Shown: positions 26,565-35,561 of the stretch, piece by piece
Layout of the letters: each line of letters begins with the position of its first letter
Numbering within the stretch: position 1 is the first letter of the stretch
Source of the DNA: Prochlorococcus sp. AG-402-C22
GTDB lineage: Bacteria > Cyanobacteriota > Cyanobacteriia > PCC-6307 > Cyanobiaceae
DNA: 37,838 nt
Direction of reading: 5' to 3'
Assembly (NCBI GenBank): GCA_003279535.1
Contig: QCHO01000011.1
Span: 1 to 37,838, forward strand
Made by a program: the position numbers and the translations under genes
The notes under the pieces: generated by a model
The model's database searches: none
The model's input: the letters and a program-made list of their open reading frames with translations, nothing else
Told to the model about the DNA's origin: nothing

Positions 26565-29138
26565 TCACTTTGATAAACTGAAATCGCGTATTTCATCAAA
26601 TTGAAGATAACGATAAAGTTCATCTGAATATGGATTAATTTTATTTTTAGTAATATCCTGATATTCTTCTACTTCAGGGATTTTTCCAAGAAGTGCGCAA
26701 ACTGCTGCTAATTCAGCACTCCCTAAAAATACTTGCGCATTTTTCCCAAGTCTATTGTCGAAATTTCTAGTACTAGTAGAAAATACTACAGATCCTTCAT
26801 CTACTCTGGCTTGATTTCCCATACATAAAGAACAGCCAGGTAACTCTAATCTTGCACCACAATTTTCAAATATTTTGTAATATCCTTCAGCCTTAAGAGT
26901 GTCTTCATCCATTTTTGTAGGTGGACAAATCCATAATTTAGCTTTTAAATTTTCTATACCTTCAAGAACTTTCGCTGCTGCTCTGTAATGACCAATATTT
27001 GTCATGCAAGAACCTATAAAAACTTCATCTATATTTGTATTTGCAACATCTGTGATCTCCTTTACGTTATCTGGATCGTTAGGGCAAGCAACTATAGGTT
27101 GTGTTACTTTTGCTAAATCAATTTGAATGATTTCTTCATACTGAGCGTTTTTATCTGGTTGAATTAATGAGGGTTTTTTTAACCAATTTTTCATATCATT
27201 TATTCTTCTTGAAATCGATTTTGAGTCTTTATAATTGCTCTCAATCATTTTTTCTAGTAGGCAAATATTGCTTTTTAAGTATTCTTCAACAGTTTCTTGG
27301 GATAAAAGTATTGTGCTACCAGCGCATGACCGTTCTGCTGTAGCATCAGTGAGTTCAAAAGCTTGTTCAAGTTTTAGGTTTGGTAATCCCTCAATTTCCA
27401 TAATTTTTCCGTTAAATATATTTTTCTTATTTGCCTTCTCAACAGTTAAGAGCCCTTTTTTAATTGCGAAGAGAGGGATTGCATTTACTAAATCTCTTAA
27501 AGTAATTCCTGGTAATAATTCTCCCTTAAATTTAACAAGCACAGATTCTGGCATATTTAATGGCATTGATCCTATTGCAGCGGCAAAGGCAACAATGCCT
27601 GAGCCTCCAGGGAATGAAATGCCAAGAGGAAATCTTGTATGACTATCTCCACCTGTGCCAACAGTATCAGGGAGAAGCATTCTATTAAGCCAACTATGAA
27701 TTATTCCGTCTCCAGGCTTAAGAGCTACTCCACCTCTTTGAGATATAAAATCAGGTAACTCTTTATGGGTAACGAGATCTACTGGTTTAGGATATGCAGC
27801 TGTATGACAAAAACTTTGCATCACTAAATCCGCAGTGAATCCTAAACAAGCTAGTTCTTTTAGTTCATCTCTAGTCATTGGCCCAGTAGTATCTTGACTG
27901 CCAACTGTGGTCATAATTGGCTCACAGGTCATTCCTGGCCTAACTCCATCTAAACCGCATGCTTTTCCTACTATTTTTTGAGCTTGAGTAAAGCCAGAAT
28001 GACTTTCTGTTGGATTTTGTGGTCTGATAAATATTTCACTAGGTTGAAAATCTAATTTGTTTCTAATTTTGTCCGTAAGAGATCTTCCAATCATAAGATT
28101 GATCCTACCGCCAGCTTGAATTTCATCAGTAAGAGTTGATGGACTTAAGTCGAATTTGCTTATTAATTCTTCAGTATTTGAATCTTTTTCAATTTTTTTA
28201 ATGATGCCTTCATAAGGATATATTTTAATAATATCTCCTGTTTTCATATGAGATACGTCAGCTTCTATAGGTAAAGCCCCTGAATCTTGTGCTGTATTAA
28301 AGAAAATAGGGGCTATTTTACCACCAATTATTATTCCACCTGTTTTTTTGTTTGGAACAAAAGCAATATCTTCACCTATATGCCAAATGAGTGAATTAAT
28401 AGCAGATTTTCTAGAACTCCCTGTTCCAACAACATCTCCAACATAAGCTATTGGTAAATTTTGTTTTTTTAAATTATCAAGAATCTTAAGTCCATCTGGT
28501 TTTTTAAATTCCAACATAGCTAATGCGTGCATCGGAATATCTGGGCGTGTAGTAGCATGTACAGCCGGAGATAAGTCATCTGTATTTGTTTCTCCATCAA
28601 CTTTAAATACTAAACAAGTAATTTCTTTTTCTAAAACTTTTTTATTTTTGAACCATTCTGCTTTTGCCCAACTAATTACAACCTCTTTTGCATAAATATT
28701 ATTTTGAGATAATTCATATATTTCATTAGCTGAGTCGTAAACAAGAATAATATTTTTTAAAACTTTTGCCGCTTTTTTAGCAAGTAAATTATTTTTTCCT
28801 TTAAGTGTTTCAACCAAAGAATTTACATTATATCCGCCTATCATTGTTCCTAGTATTTCAATTGCCTTTTCAGGATTAATTGATTTGCAATATTTTTCGG
28901 AATTAACAATAGCTGTAAGCCAGCTTGCTTTTACATAAGCAGCCTCATCAACTCCTGGTGGTACTCTATTTATAAGTAAATCAAGTAAATAAGATGAATC
29001 GTAAGTACTATCATTTTCAAGTAATGTTGTAACACAATTTGTTTGCTCAGCATTTAAAGGTAAAGGAGGTATACCTTTGGTAGCTCTTTCGGCTACATGA
29101 TCTGCATAATCTTTTAGCAATGTTTCCAAATTCTTCAT
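26565..29138 (-). CDS. acnB: Aconitate hydratase B
   Basis: Interconverts citrate and isocitrate through cis-aconitate using a [4Fe-4S] cluster; feeds 2-oxoglutarate synthesis and so ammonia assimilation. The 857 residues match the AcnB type, whose domain 4 is N-terminal: an N-terminal helical region (LLKDYADHVAERATKGIPPL), the swivel domain with VGDVVGTGSSRKSAINSLIW, then the catalytic domains. Cluster cysteines are visible at C711 (FIGSCMTNIGH), C769 and C772 (LPGCSLCMGNQARV), matching the E. coli AcnB spacing. TVGTGGDSHTRFPLG is another signature. The ClC gene follows 9 bp downstream. It diverges from the DAHP synthase gene across 97 bp. Confidence 0.97.
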   Translation of the reverse strand: MKNLETLLKDYADHVAERATKGIPPLPLNAEQTNCVTTLLENDSTYDSSYLLDLLINRVPPGVDEAAYVKASWLTAIVNSEKYCKSINPEKAIEILGTMIGGYNVNSLVETLKGKNNLLAKKAAKVLKNIILVYDSANEIYELSQNNIYAKEVVISWAKAEWFKNKKVLEKEITCLVFKVDGETNTDDLSPAVHATTRPDIPMHALAMLEFKKPDGLKILDNLKKQNLPIAYVGDVVGTGSSRKSAINSLIWHIGEDIAFVPNKKTGGIIIGGKIAPIFFNTAQDSGALPIEADVSHMKTGDIIKIYPYEGIIKKIEKDSNTEELISKFDLSPSTLTDEIQAGGRINLMIGRSLTDKIRNKLDFQPSEIFIRPQNPTESHSGFTQAQKIVGKACGLDGVRPGMTCEPIMTTVGSQDTTGPMTRDELKELACLGFTADLVMQSFCHTAAYPKPVDLVTHKELPDFISQRGGVALKPGDGIIHSWLNRMLLPDTVGTGGDSHTRFPLGISFPGGSGIVAFAAAIGSMPLNMPESVLVKFKGELLPGITLRDLVNAIPLFAIKKGLLTVEKANKKNIFNGKIMEIEGLPNLKLEQAFELTDATAERSCAGSTILLSQETVEEYLKSNICLLEKMIESNYKDSKSISRRINDMKNWLKKPSLIQPDKNAQYEEIIQIDLAKVTQPIVACPNDPDNVKEITDVANTNIDEVFIGSCMTNIGHYRAAAKVLEGIENLKAKLWICPPTKMDEDTLKAEGYYKIFENCGARLELPGCSLCMGNQARVDEGSVVFSTSTRNFDNRLGKNAQVFLGSAELAAVCALLGKIPEVEEYQDITKNKINPYSDELYRYLQFDEIRDFSLSK

Positions 29139-29235
29139 TAGTAAGGTTTAATGCCTAATCTATTGTTATTTTTAATATTGAAAAGGAGAGTATTCATAAA
29201 TGCTTTTTTAAATATTCAAATTTCTTAATTAATCA

Positions 29236-30303
29236 ATGTCGACATCATCAAATAATTCAGCTTTAGAAAAGACATCAGATTTACATGTTGTTGAAACACG
29301 TCCATTAATACCTCCAAGCAGATTACATAATGATATACCTTTAGATCACGCCTCTGCTAATACGGTATCTAAAACTAGAAGATCGATACAAAATATTTTG
29401 CATCATAATGATCAGAAGCTTTTAGTCATTGTTGGTCCATGTTCAATTCATGATCTAGAGGCGGCAAAGGAATATTCAAAATATATTCAAAGATTTCGAG
29501 AAATTTATAAAGATAAATTAGAAATAATTATGAGAGTATATTTTGAGAAACCAAGAACAACTATTGGCTGGAAGGGATTGATAAATGATCCTCATCTAGA
29601 TGATTCTTATGATATTAATACTGGTTTAAGAAATGCAAGAAGTTTGCTTTCATTTCTAGCAACTCGTGGAATACCTTCTGCTACAGAATTACTAGATCCA
29701 ATTGTTCCTCAATATATTGCTGATTTAATAAGTTGGACAGCCATAGGTGCCCGTACGACCGAAAGTCAAACTCATAGGGAAATGGCATCAGGATTATCAA
29801 TGCCTATAGGTTTTAAAAATGGAACTGATGGTTCTTTTACTACTGCAATAAATGCAATGCAGTCAGCTTCAAAATCGCATCATTTCTTAGGTGTAAATGA
29901 TAATGGAATGGCTTCTATTGTTAATACTACGGGAAATCCAGATGGACATATAGTTTTAAGAGGAGGTTCAAAAGGCCCAAATTTTGAAAGTGACCATGTC
30001 AAAAGAATTTCAGCAGAATTGAAGCAATGTAATCTTCCTCATAAAGTGATGATTGATTGTAGTCATGGAAATTCCAATAAAGACTTCCGAAAACAGTCAG
30101 AAGTGCTAAGAAATGTAGCTGATCAAATTAGTAATGGTGAAAAAAATATTTTAGGAGTTATGCTTGAAAGTCATTTGAAGGAAGGAAATCAAAAACTTCT
30201 TAAAAAAGAGGATCTCCAGTTTGGCAGAAGCATTACAGATGCATGCATAGATATAGAAACAACAAAAAAATTACTAGCTATTTTATACAATTCGCTTAGT
30301 TAG
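29236..30303 (+). CDS. 3-deoxy-7-phosphoheptulonate (DAHP) synthase, class I
   Basis: First step of aromatic amino-acid and chorismate synthesis: condenses phosphoenolpyruvate and erythrose-4-phosphate. The 355 residues match the class I AroF/G/H type. Motifs: VVGPCSIHDLEAAKEYSKYI, MRVYFEKPRTTIGWKGLIND, ATELLDPIVPQYIADLISW, IGARTTESQTHREMASGLS, GFKNGTDGS and MIDCSHGNSNK. The N-terminal extension carries an allosteric site in the family, but feedback specificity (Phe, Tyr or Trp) cannot be read here. The ATG at 29236 lacks a strong Shine-Dalgarno. A good one (AGGAG at 29184-29188) instead precedes a three-codon frame at 29200-29211. The stop overlaps the phytol-kinase-like gene by 8 bp. Confidence 0.95.
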   Translation: MSTSSNNSALEKTSDLHVVETRPLIPPSRLHNDIPLDHASANTVSKTRRSIQNILHHNDQKLLVIVGPCSIHDLEAAKEYSKYIQRFREIYKDKLEIIMRVYFEKPRTTIGWKGLINDPHLDDSYDINTGLRNARSLLSFLATRGIPSATELLDPIVPQYIADLISWTAIGARTTESQTHREMASGLSMPIGFKNGTDGSFTTAINAMQSASKSHHFLGVNDNGMASIVNTTGNPDGHIVLRGGSKGPNFESDHVKRISAELKQCNLPHKVMIDCSHGNSNKDFRKQSEVLRNVADQISNGEKNILGVMLESHLKEGNQKLLKKEDLQFGRSITDACIDIETTKKLLAILYNSLS

Positions 30304-30937
30304 TTATAAAAAAATTAAAACATAATGCTGATGAGATTGGAACAATCAAGTTATCTATTCCTAAAATACTAAATTGTTCGAGCAAAGTCGCAAAAAAAGC
30401 TATTGTAAAATAATTTAAATTAAAACTATTTTGTTGGGCGTATCCTATTGAGCAAACTACTATCAAGCTCGTTAAAAACATTGTCATAGTGCCAAGTAAA
30501 GATTTTTTTTGTTTAAAAAAAATCCAATTATTTGAGTTAAAGCTTTTGCCTAATAAACCAGCTAGTCCATCCCCAAATGTCATTATAAAAAATCCAGTTA
30601 TTAACGCATAAGGATCTTTATTCCAAAAAAGAGAAATTAAAATAAATAAACTTAGACAATAAAAAAATGTTCCATAACTTTTCCTCTCAACATCTTCAAT
30701 TGTTGGAAATATTTTATATGTGTAATTAATAAGAACAGTTAATGAGACAATTCCTGTAAAAATAAGAGCTGAATTTTGATCAATTTTTAAAAATTGTGCA
30801 ATTGGTAATAAAGGTCCTATTCCAATATGTATTATTTTTCTTACAATTTCTTTGCTATCCTCATTAAATTTTTGAAAAACTATTGATATTAATAAAATTG
30901 AAAATAAATATAATAAAATTATCGTAAATTTTATCAA
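30296..30937 (-). CDS. Phytol/dolichol-kinase-like integral membrane protein
   Basis: A 213-residue hydrophobic protein with about six to seven membrane segments. The SEC59/VTE5-type pattern is visible: RKIIHIGIGPLLPIAQFL near residue 33, ERKSYGTFFYCLSLFILI, and a CTP-site-like TFGDGLAGLLGK followed by KKSLLGTMTMFLTS. In plants and Synechocystis the related enzyme phosphorylates phytol released from chlorophyll, recycling it into tocopherol or phylloquinone. The C-terminal ATLLEQFSILGIDNLIVPI matches the family's ELLPLGLDDNL-type end. It follows the sigma factor by 5 bp and probably shares its transcript. Substrate (phytol against dolichol or farnesol) is inference. Confidence 0.82.
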   Translation of the reverse strand: MIKFTIILLYLFSILLISIVFQKFNEDSKEIVRKIIHIGIGPLLPIAQFLKIDQNSALIFTGIVSLTVLINYTYKIFPTIEDVERKSYGTFFYCLSLFILISLFWNKDPYALITGFFIMTFGDGLAGLLGKSFNSNNWIFFKQKKSLLGTMTMFLTSLIVVCSIGYAQQNSFNLNYFTIAFFATLLEQFSILGIDNLIVPISSALCFNFFITN

Positions 30938-30942
30938 TTTGA

Positions 30943-31962
30943 TTAAGCTGCTTTTTGATGATTCGTCATTACTCTAAGTTTTAATATTGCTTTAGCTTCT
31001 AGCTGTCTTACTCTTTCTCGTGAAACATTAATTTGTCTACCTATTTCTGCTAGTGTTAATGGTTCCTCTCCATCAAGGCCAAATCTGAGCCTCATGATTT
31101 TTTGTTCTCTTTCATTTAATTGGGACAGCCAAGTACCTAAATGTTCTTTTTGAATAGTTCTATCCATGCCTTCCATAGGCTCTTCAAAATTTGGGTCAGG
31201 TATAAGTTCGCCAAGAGTGCTTCTGTCTTCTTCGCCTCTTGCATGAGCATCAAGAGAGGCACATGGAGCACTTTGAGAAATTAAATCTTCTAAATCTTTT
31301 TGATCAATTCCCATCTCAGTAGCCATTTCTAATCTGGTAGGTTGTCTACCGAATTTGTGTGATAATTCTCTAGAAACCCTCCTCATTTTCGATAGCTTTT
31401 CACTTATGTGAATTGGTAAACGGATTGTTCTAGCACTGTTATCAATTGCCCTGGTCATTCCTTGCCTAATCCACCAATAAGCATAAGTTGAAAATTTATA
31501 TCCCATCGCAGGATCAAATTTATCAACAGCTCTTTCTAAGCCAATAGCGCCTTCTTGGACAAGGTCCAATAATTCAAGCCCTTGATTTTGGTATTTTTTG
31601 GCAACAGAGACAACTAGTCTTAGATTTGCTGCCATCATTCTGTCTCTAGCTCTCTTACCAATTTTAATTTGATAAAGATTGCGTTTCGTTCTATCAGTTT
31701 CAGGAATTTGTAGCAATTTTTTCATGTTTTGAACATGATGAGCTAACTCTATTTCTTCTGCTGGAGTAAGAAGAGGTACTCTACCAATACTACTTAAGTA
31801 ATGACCAATAGAATCAGAAGCGAGTCTGCCAGATTTTTTTTGGTTTTGTTTTGAAGTTAGACTGGATTTTGTCTTGCGAGCCTTGCCCGCAGTGTTTGGT
31901 AATCTTGGCTCATCAAAATTATTTTCTGATGAGCTCTTTGTAGATTCCAGAGGGATCCCCAT
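30943..31962 (-). CDS. Group 2 RNA polymerase sigma-70 factor (RpoD/Sig family)
   Basis: Directs RNA polymerase to promoters; cyanobacteria have several non-essential group 2 sigmas for diel or stress control. The ATG at 31962 is preferred: AGGAGG lies eight bases before it, with a GTG one codon upstream as alternative. After a basic Ser/Lys-rich N-terminus (~50 residues) without region 1.1, the sequence has region 1.2 (SIGHYLSSIGRVPLLTPAEE), region 2 (ANLRLVVSVAKKYQNQGLEL, DLVQEGAIGLERAVDKFDP, FSTYAYWWIRQGMTRAI), region 3, and region 4.2 helix-turn-helix (LTLAEIGRQINVSRERVRQL). The last is near-identical to housekeeping sigmas, so it should read standard -35/-10 elements. It lies upstream of the phytol-kinase-like gene with a 5 bp gap. 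Confidence 0.95.
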   Translation of the reverse strand: MGIPLESTKSSSENNFDEPRLPNTAGKARKTKSSLTSKQNQKKSGRLASDSIGHYLSSIGRVPLLTPAEEIELAHHVQNMKKLLQIPETDRTKRNLYQIKIGKRARDRMMAANLRLVVSVAKKYQNQGLELLDLVQEGAIGLERAVDKFDPAMGYKFSTYAYWWIRQGMTRAIDNSARTIRLPIHISEKLSKMRRVSRELSHKFGRQPTRLEMATEMGIDQKDLEDLISQSAPCASLDAHARGEEDRSTLGELIPDPNFEEPMEGMDRTIQKEHLGTWLSQLNEREQKIMRLRFGLDGEEPLTLAEIGRQINVSRERVRQLEAKAILKLRVMTNHQKAA

Positions 31963-32046
31963 CACCCTGGCCTCCTAAATAATGGATTTTTTAAAAAGCT
32001 AGCACTGAAATTGAAATAAAAACCACTTTTACTTTGAAACTTTAAA

Positions 32047-32068
32047 GACAAAAAAAGAATTTTTTGTC
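32047..32068 (-). terminator. Perfect 9-bp stem hairpin between ppk and the sigma-factor gene
   Basis: GACAAAAAA (32047-32055) pairs with TTTTTTGTC (32060-32068) around a 4-base loop, in the 207-bp gap downstream of ppk. On the minus strand it is followed by TTTAAAG. It may end ppk transcripts or shape the sigma-factor 5' leader; only two G-C pairs support the stem. Confidence 0.35.
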
Positions 32069-32169
32069 CCAATTTCTTCAAATCTTTTGATATGAGTGGG
32101 TTTTATAAAAATAAAAAAAATTTTAAAATATTAAGTAATTTTTTAAATGTTATAAAAATCAATATTTTT

Positions 32170-34248
32170 TTACTTTTGTATGAGGTCCATTTGTGAACGA
32201 TTAACTGCTGAATCTAATGAATATTTTTCGTAAGAGCCATCCTCTTTCATTATCCAAGAAAAGTAATCATCATTAATATATGTTTGCAAAAGTTCGTATA
32301 GTTGAGATTTCAATTCGCAATCTTCTATTGGAGCAATAGCCTCTATTCTTCTATCAAGGTTTCTTTTCATCCAATCTGCACTCCCAATAAAAACTTCATG
32401 ATCATCGTTATTGCAAAACCAAAATATTCTTGAGTGTTCAAGAAAATGTCCAATAATGCTGATCACTTTAATATTTTCGCTTAATTTTTTTCTTTGTGGA
32501 TACAAGCAGCAAATACCTCTTATGATGAGATTAATTTTTACACCCGCATCAGAAGCTAAATAAAGAAGTTTGATTATTTCTGGATCTACTAAAGAATTCA
32601 TTTTTGCAATTATTTCAGCTTTTTTACCTTCCTCAGCATTTTTAATTTCTCTCTTTATGAGAAATATAAATTTTTCTCTCATTGATGATGGAGAAACTAA
32701 TAATTTTTGAAAACGTTTTTGTTTGGAAAAACCTGATAAGTAATTAAATAACTCAAGTAGATCTGATGCAATTTCAGGGTCTGTTGAAAGTAATCCTAAA
32801 TCCGTATAAAACCTTGAAGTATTAGAATTATAATTTCCTGTTCCTATGTGAAAATAATTTCTTAATCTTCCCTTTTCTTTTCGAACTATTAAAGCTATTT
32901 TTGTATGCGTTTTAAATCCTATAATTCCATAAACAACATGAATTCCAGCTTGTTCAAGTTGCTTTGCCCACTGAATATTATTATCTTCATCAAATCTTGC
33001 TTTTAGTTCGACGAGAGTCATTATTTCTTTCCCATTTTCTGCAGCCCTCATTAAAGCTTCGATAATAGGCGAATCGTTTGAAACTCGATATAAAGTTATC
33101 TTTATAGCCATTACGAGTGGATCATCCGCGGCTCTGTTTATAAATTCTTCAACTGAAGTTTTAAATAAGTCGTATGGATGATGAAGTAGAATATTTTCTT
33201 TTCTAAGTAGCTTGAAAATAGAATTGATGTTTTTGTTTGAACGCGAATCTAAATTTTTTAATTGCCGATGAGTTTTTCCAATTAAAATATTTTCTTTTAA
33301 ATCATCTCTATTAATTTTTGTTAGTAGATTTAAATCATCAAGGCCTAGAAAACTTTTACAAAAGTATATATATTCTTCTTGTATTGAGATACTTTCAATG
33401 AGTAATTTTAGTATGTTATCTGGGATATCAGATTCAACTTCTAATCTAACTACGTCTCCTCCTAATCTTCTTTTCTGCAAACTTTGTTCAACTGCTAAAA
33501 GAAGATCATCAGCTTCAAGTTCTTTTAATTCTAAATCTGCGTCTCTTGTCACTCTAAAAAAAGAGTAATTTATACATTCCATGCCGTTAAATAAAGTATT
33601 TATATTATTTCCAATCAAATCTTCAACACTTATAAAAATGTGAGAGATTTCTTCTTTACTATCAATTATTTCATTTGGAATTTGTATAAATCGATTTATA
33701 CTTTTTGTTGGAATTTTTATTCTTACAAATTGATTTTTAGAGGCGTCCCCGTCCTTTATTAATGCTGCTAAATTTAAACTTAAATTACTTATAAATGGGA
33801 ATGGATGTGCCGGATCAACAACTAATGGAGTTAATAAGGGAAATATAGATGAAGTAAAGAAGTTATCACACCAATTTTTTTGATTTTCACTTAGATCCTT
33901 ATATTTTTTTAAAAAAATACCTTCTTTTTTTAATTCATTATTTAACTCATTGTTTACATAGTTTTCTTGAAGAGTAGTTAAATTTTTTACTTCTTTGTTG
34001 ATTTTTTCTAATTGCTCTTTAGGGGTAAGTCCATCAATACTTTTTTTGAAAACACCTGCATCAACTTGAGCCTTTAAAGAAGCAACTCTTACCATAAAAA
34101 ACTCATCAAGATTATTACTAAAAATTGAGAAAAATTTTACTTTATCTAGGATTTTGTACTCTTTTTCCATACCAGTTAGGAGTACCCTTTTATTGAATTT
34201 AATCCAACTTAATTCTCTATTAATAAAAATATCGGCCTGCTTTGTCAT
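32170..34248 (-). CDS. ppk: Polyphosphate kinase 1
   Basis: Reversibly transfers the ATP gamma-phosphate to growing polyphosphate chains, the cell's phosphate and energy store. The 692 residues fit PPK1. The N-terminus FINRELSWIKFNKRVL is diagnostic. The autophosphorylated histidine is His467 in YFHIGTGNYNS, and the second phospholipase-D-like half holds LIIRGICCLYP, EHSRIFWFCN and VFIGSADWMKRNLDRRIEAI. The ATG shares one base with the upstream MFS stop (TAATG), suggesting translational coupling. In a phosphate-limited ocean picocyanobacterium it is a likely phosphate-stress function, but no Pho box was recognised upstream of the MFS gene that leads the pair. Confidence 0.97.
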   Translation of the reverse strand: MTKQADIFINRELSWIKFNKRVLLTGMEKEYKILDKVKFFSIFSNNLDEFFMVRVASLKAQVDAGVFKKSIDGLTPKEQLEKINKEVKNLTTLQENYVNNELNNELKKEGIFLKKYKDLSENQKNWCDNFFTSSIFPLLTPLVVDPAHPFPFISNLSLNLAALIKDGDASKNQFVRIKIPTKSINRFIQIPNEIIDSKEEISHIFISVEDLIGNNINTLFNGMECINYSFFRVTRDADLELKELEADDLLLAVEQSLQKRRLGGDVVRLEVESDIPDNILKLLIESISIQEEYIYFCKSFLGLDDLNLLTKINRDDLKENILIGKTHRQLKNLDSRSNKNINSIFKLLRKENILLHHPYDLFKTSVEEFINRAADDPLVMAIKITLYRVSNDSPIIEALMRAAENGKEIMTLVELKARFDEDNNIQWAKQLEQAGIHVVYGIIGFKTHTKIALIVRKEKGRLRNYFHIGTGNYNSNTSRFYTDLGLLSTDPEIASDLLELFNYLSGFSKQKRFQKLLVSPSSMREKFIFLIKREIKNAEEGKKAEIIAKMNSLVDPEIIKLLYLASDAGVKINLIIRGICCLYPQRKKLSENIKVISIIGHFLEHSRIFWFCNNDDHEVFIGSADWMKRNLDRRIEAIAPIEDCELKSQLYELLQTYINDDYFSWIMKEDGSYEKYSLDSAVNRSQMDLIQK

Positions 34249-35531
34249 TAAAATAAATTTGTTTTTTGATCATAAATAGATTTATTATTTTTCCCCTCTG
34301 CAATAAGATATATCATGAAAATTAAGATAATGGAACCAGCAATAAAGGGTGACTTAGGACCGAAGCTATCATAAACTCTTCCAGCCATTGCTATTCCTAA
34401 AACGCCTCCAAGACTCTGTAGACCCTGAAGGTTGCTTAGAATCGATCCTTGTTTATTAACGTCTAATTTTTTTGATATTAGTGCTCTTAGGGTAGGAGTA
34501 ATTAAACCGGCTCCAATGGCTAAAAATGAAACAGCTGAATAAATATTGATTGTCGCATTTTCCTTTGGAGCAGTTATTAAGAGTGAACATGCAACAAGAA
34601 TGAATCCTGATCCTATTAGTGTTAATCTCATTTCGCCAAATTTCTTTACTAGAGGCCCAATAAGTCCTCCCTGAACAATAATGGCAATAATTCCTACCAC
34701 AACAAGAGTTCCACTTGATGCTTTGGTAGTCCAGTTTAAAGATTCTTGAAGGAAAAATATAAGGATATTGGTCAATCCAGTAAAAGCAATAAAGTAGATA
34801 AAAAAAGCTAATGATAATTTTTTAATCTTTTCTTCTTTGAAAACTGTAAATAACTCTTTTAAAGGGTTTCTTAAGATAGCTTTTGATTTATTTGAGTCAT
34901 TTTTAGGCTTGGTTTCTGGTAAGTAAAAGAATACTAATAGAAAGTTGATTATTGGAATGAGTGAGGCTATCAATACTGGGATAATAAAATTATTATTTGT
35001 ATTTTTTGCAAAAATTACAACGAAAATATTTCCTAAGAAAAAACTTAAACCAAAAGCTACACCAATCAGTCCAAATGTTTTTGCTCTTTTTTCAGGACTT
35101 GAAATGTCTGCAAGAATCGTTGTTGCTGTGGCTGCAGTCCCCCCACTTAAGCCGTCAATTAGCCTCGCTAAGAATAATAAAAATAATGGGATAGTAGCTA
35201 TTGAATTTGACCAATTAAAAAGAACAGTAAAAGATAATATTGATATTCCAATTATTGAGCCTGTAATACAAAAAAGAGTGACAGGCCTTCTGCCGTATCT
35301 ATCACTCATAACTCCAATAAAAGGGGAAGATGTAAATTGAGCTAGTTGATAAGTACATGATAATAAGCCATATGTACTAGCTTTAGAGTCAAACAGTAAA
35401 ACAAAAGAAGGTAAAATGGGTAAAAGTATACTTTCACTTAATCGATCATTTAGAAGAGTTACAAAAGCACTTAGGAGAGTAAATTTTTTACTTGGTTTCA
35501 ATAAACTTTCTTTCACAATATTTATCTTCAT
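34248..35531 (-). CDS. Major facilitator superfamily transporter
   Basis: A 427-residue membrane protein with about 12 hydrophobic segments. The MFS motif A loop is GVMSDRYGRRPVTLF after the second helix, and LARLIDGLSGGTAATATTIL with LIGVAFGLSFFLGN resembles the Tet/drug-H+ antiporter subgroup. A central hydrophilic loop (NDSNKSKAILRNPLKELF) separates the two six-helix halves. Substrate cannot be told from sequence. It is coupled to ppk by a one-base stop/start overlap, so a link to phosphate or cation balance is conceivable; that is inference. It diverges from cobA across only ~30 bp. No signal peptide beyond the first helix. Confidence 0.88.
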   Translation of the reverse strand: MKINIVKESLLKPSKKFTLLSAFVTLLNDRLSESILLPILPSFVLLFDSKASTYGLLSCTYQLAQFTSSPFIGVMSDRYGRRPVTLFCITGSIIGISILSFTVLFNWSNSIATIPLFLLFLARLIDGLSGGTAATATTILADISSPEKRAKTFGLIGVAFGLSFFLGNIFVVIFAKNTNNNFIIPVLIASLIPIINFLLVFFYLPETKPKNDSNKSKAILRNPLKELFTVFKEEKIKKLSLAFFIYFIAFTGLTNILIFFLQESLNWTTKASSGTLVVVGIIAIIVQGGLIGPLVKKFGEMRLTLIGSGFILVACSLLITAPKENATINIYSAVSFLAIGAGLITPTLRALISKKLDVNKQGSILSNLQGLQSLGGVLGIAMAGRVYDSFGPKSPFIAGSIILIFMIYLIAEGKNNKSIYDQKTNLF

Positions 35532-35561
35532 TGCGTTTAACTTCTACTACCATACTTGTTA

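Noticed and set aside
27235-27642. 135-codon frame opposite acnB
   Set aside because: Inside conserved acnB sequence on the other strand; no supporting features.
34945-35340. Open frames on the plus strand opposite the MFS gene
   Set aside because: Antisense shadows of a hydrophobic gene with no independent start signal.
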